Shown: one piece after another, positions 5,879 to 6,308 of the stretch | Numbering within the stretch: position 1 is the first letter of the stretch | Layout: each line of letters begins with the position of its first letter | Assembly: GCA_030615975.1 (NCBI GenBank) | Contig: JAUWYH010000094.1 | Span: 1 to 6,308 of the forward strand | DNA from: Candidatus Aminicenantota bacterium | GTDB lineage: Bacteria > Acidobacteriota > Aminicenantia > Aminicenantales > Aminicenantaceae | Direction: 5' to 3' | DNA: 6,308 nucleotides | Translations under genes and position numbers: made by a program | The notes under the pieces: generated by a model | What the model was told of the DNA's origin: nothing | The model's database searches: none | What the model saw: the letters and a program-made list of their open reading frames with translations, nothing else

Positions 5879-6308
5879 TTATCTTTTTTTTGTCTTTTTG
5901 CTGGAGGTGCGGCCAGAAGAAAAAGAGCTTCGGCTTGAAGAACTTTTAAAGCTTGAGCGAGGAGTGCTTCTACTTAGCCTCCCCGAGGAATAACTCTTTG
6001 AGGGAGAAACCCTACTGCGGGAGGAAGAGATATATCTAGAAGAAAATCTGCTTTTCGAATAATTCCTGGCTGGCGATGTATAAGACCCATATTTGGAAGA
6101 ACGAAAAGACCTTGAACTAGAACGTTTAAAGCTTGGAGAGGCGACTCTTCTATTTACAATAGAGCTTGAACCTTTGAGCCTACTTCTTGTATAAGATGGG
6201 CTTTTACGAATATAGTTTGAGCGTTGACTAATGTAACTTCTTGATGATTTAGAATCATAAAATGAACTTGAGCTTCTGGAAGCATAACGTTTCACAGATG
6301 AATCTTTC
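5879..6308 (-). CDS. Ser/Arg-rich basic low-complexity protein or C-terminal tail (5' end outside window)
   Basis: The frame runs from the right edge to a TAA at 5879-5881. A GTG at 6293-6295 could start a 138-residue protein, but there is no convincing ribosome site before it. The codons upstream (K-D-S-S) are open and of the same composition, so the true start probably lies outside. In the 138 residues I count 54 Ser, 36 Arg plus Lys and only one acidic residue. There is no hydrophobic segment; Tyr and Phe are scattered throughout, and it ends KKTKKR. Ser-Pro pairs recur at residues 32, 53, 74 and 97, hinting at a degenerate repeat of 21-23 residues. All six Ser codons are used, so this is protein-level composition and not a DNA repeat. 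Function is unknown: it may be disordered and bind nucleic acid or an anionic surface, or be the tail of a larger envelope protein. Confidence 0.6.
   Translation of the reverse strand, partial: KDSSVKRYASRSSSSFYDSKSSRSYISQRSNYIRKSPSYTRSRLKGSSSIVNRRVASPSFKRSSSRSFRSSKYGSYTSPARNYSKSRFSSRYISSSRSRVSPSKSYSSGRLSRSTPRSSFKSSSSRSSFSSGRTSSKKTKKR

Overview
The window is bacterial chromosomal DNA: compact genes, Shine-Dalgarno sites with AAGGAG/GGAGGT cores, sigma70-type promoters, short gaps, and no mobile elements, CRISPR or RNA genes that I can see. It is AT-rich, with small exported or lipoprotein-like proteins of unknown function. The combination of an MFSD1-like transporter, a membrane-anchored amidase and these small exported proteins reminds me of Aminicenantes/Acidobacteriota-type anaerobes. 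That lineage guess is weak and rests on general resemblance only.

Layout. (1) 1-203, minus: N-terminal 67 residues of an ATP-cone protein, most likely a ribonucleotide reductase, running off the left edge. Its 310-base upstream gap (204-513) holds a good promoter, two NrdR-box-like sites 32 bp apart just downstream of the -10, and an A/T-tract palindrome directly upstream of the -35. (2) 514-1119, minus: a HAD-superfamily phosphatase of the YihX type, best started at an ATG rather than an upstream TTG. (3) 1120-1360: a divergent promoter region with one clear promoter on each strand and a set of CCTCTGTT direct repeats. (4) 1361-4446, plus: a two-gene unit of a 12-helix MFS transporter resembling animal MFSD1 (a dipeptide transporter), followed 32 bases later by an amidase-signature enzyme with an N-terminal membrane anchor. 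(5) 4463-5700, minus: a two-gene unit of a lipoprotein-like 266-residue protein and a 139-residue exported beta-rich protein, convergent with the amidase. (6) 5879 to the right edge, minus: a Ser/Arg-rich, very basic low-complexity protein or protein tail, still open at the window end.

How they may work together. The ribonucleotide reductase gene looks self-contained and NrdR-regulated. The transporter and amidase plausibly form a small scavenging unit in which one protein moves a peptide- or amide-like substrate and the other hydrolyses an amide bond; the substrate cannot be read from the sequence. The two exported proteins share an operon and probably an envelope role. No link between the blocks is evident beyond adjacency.
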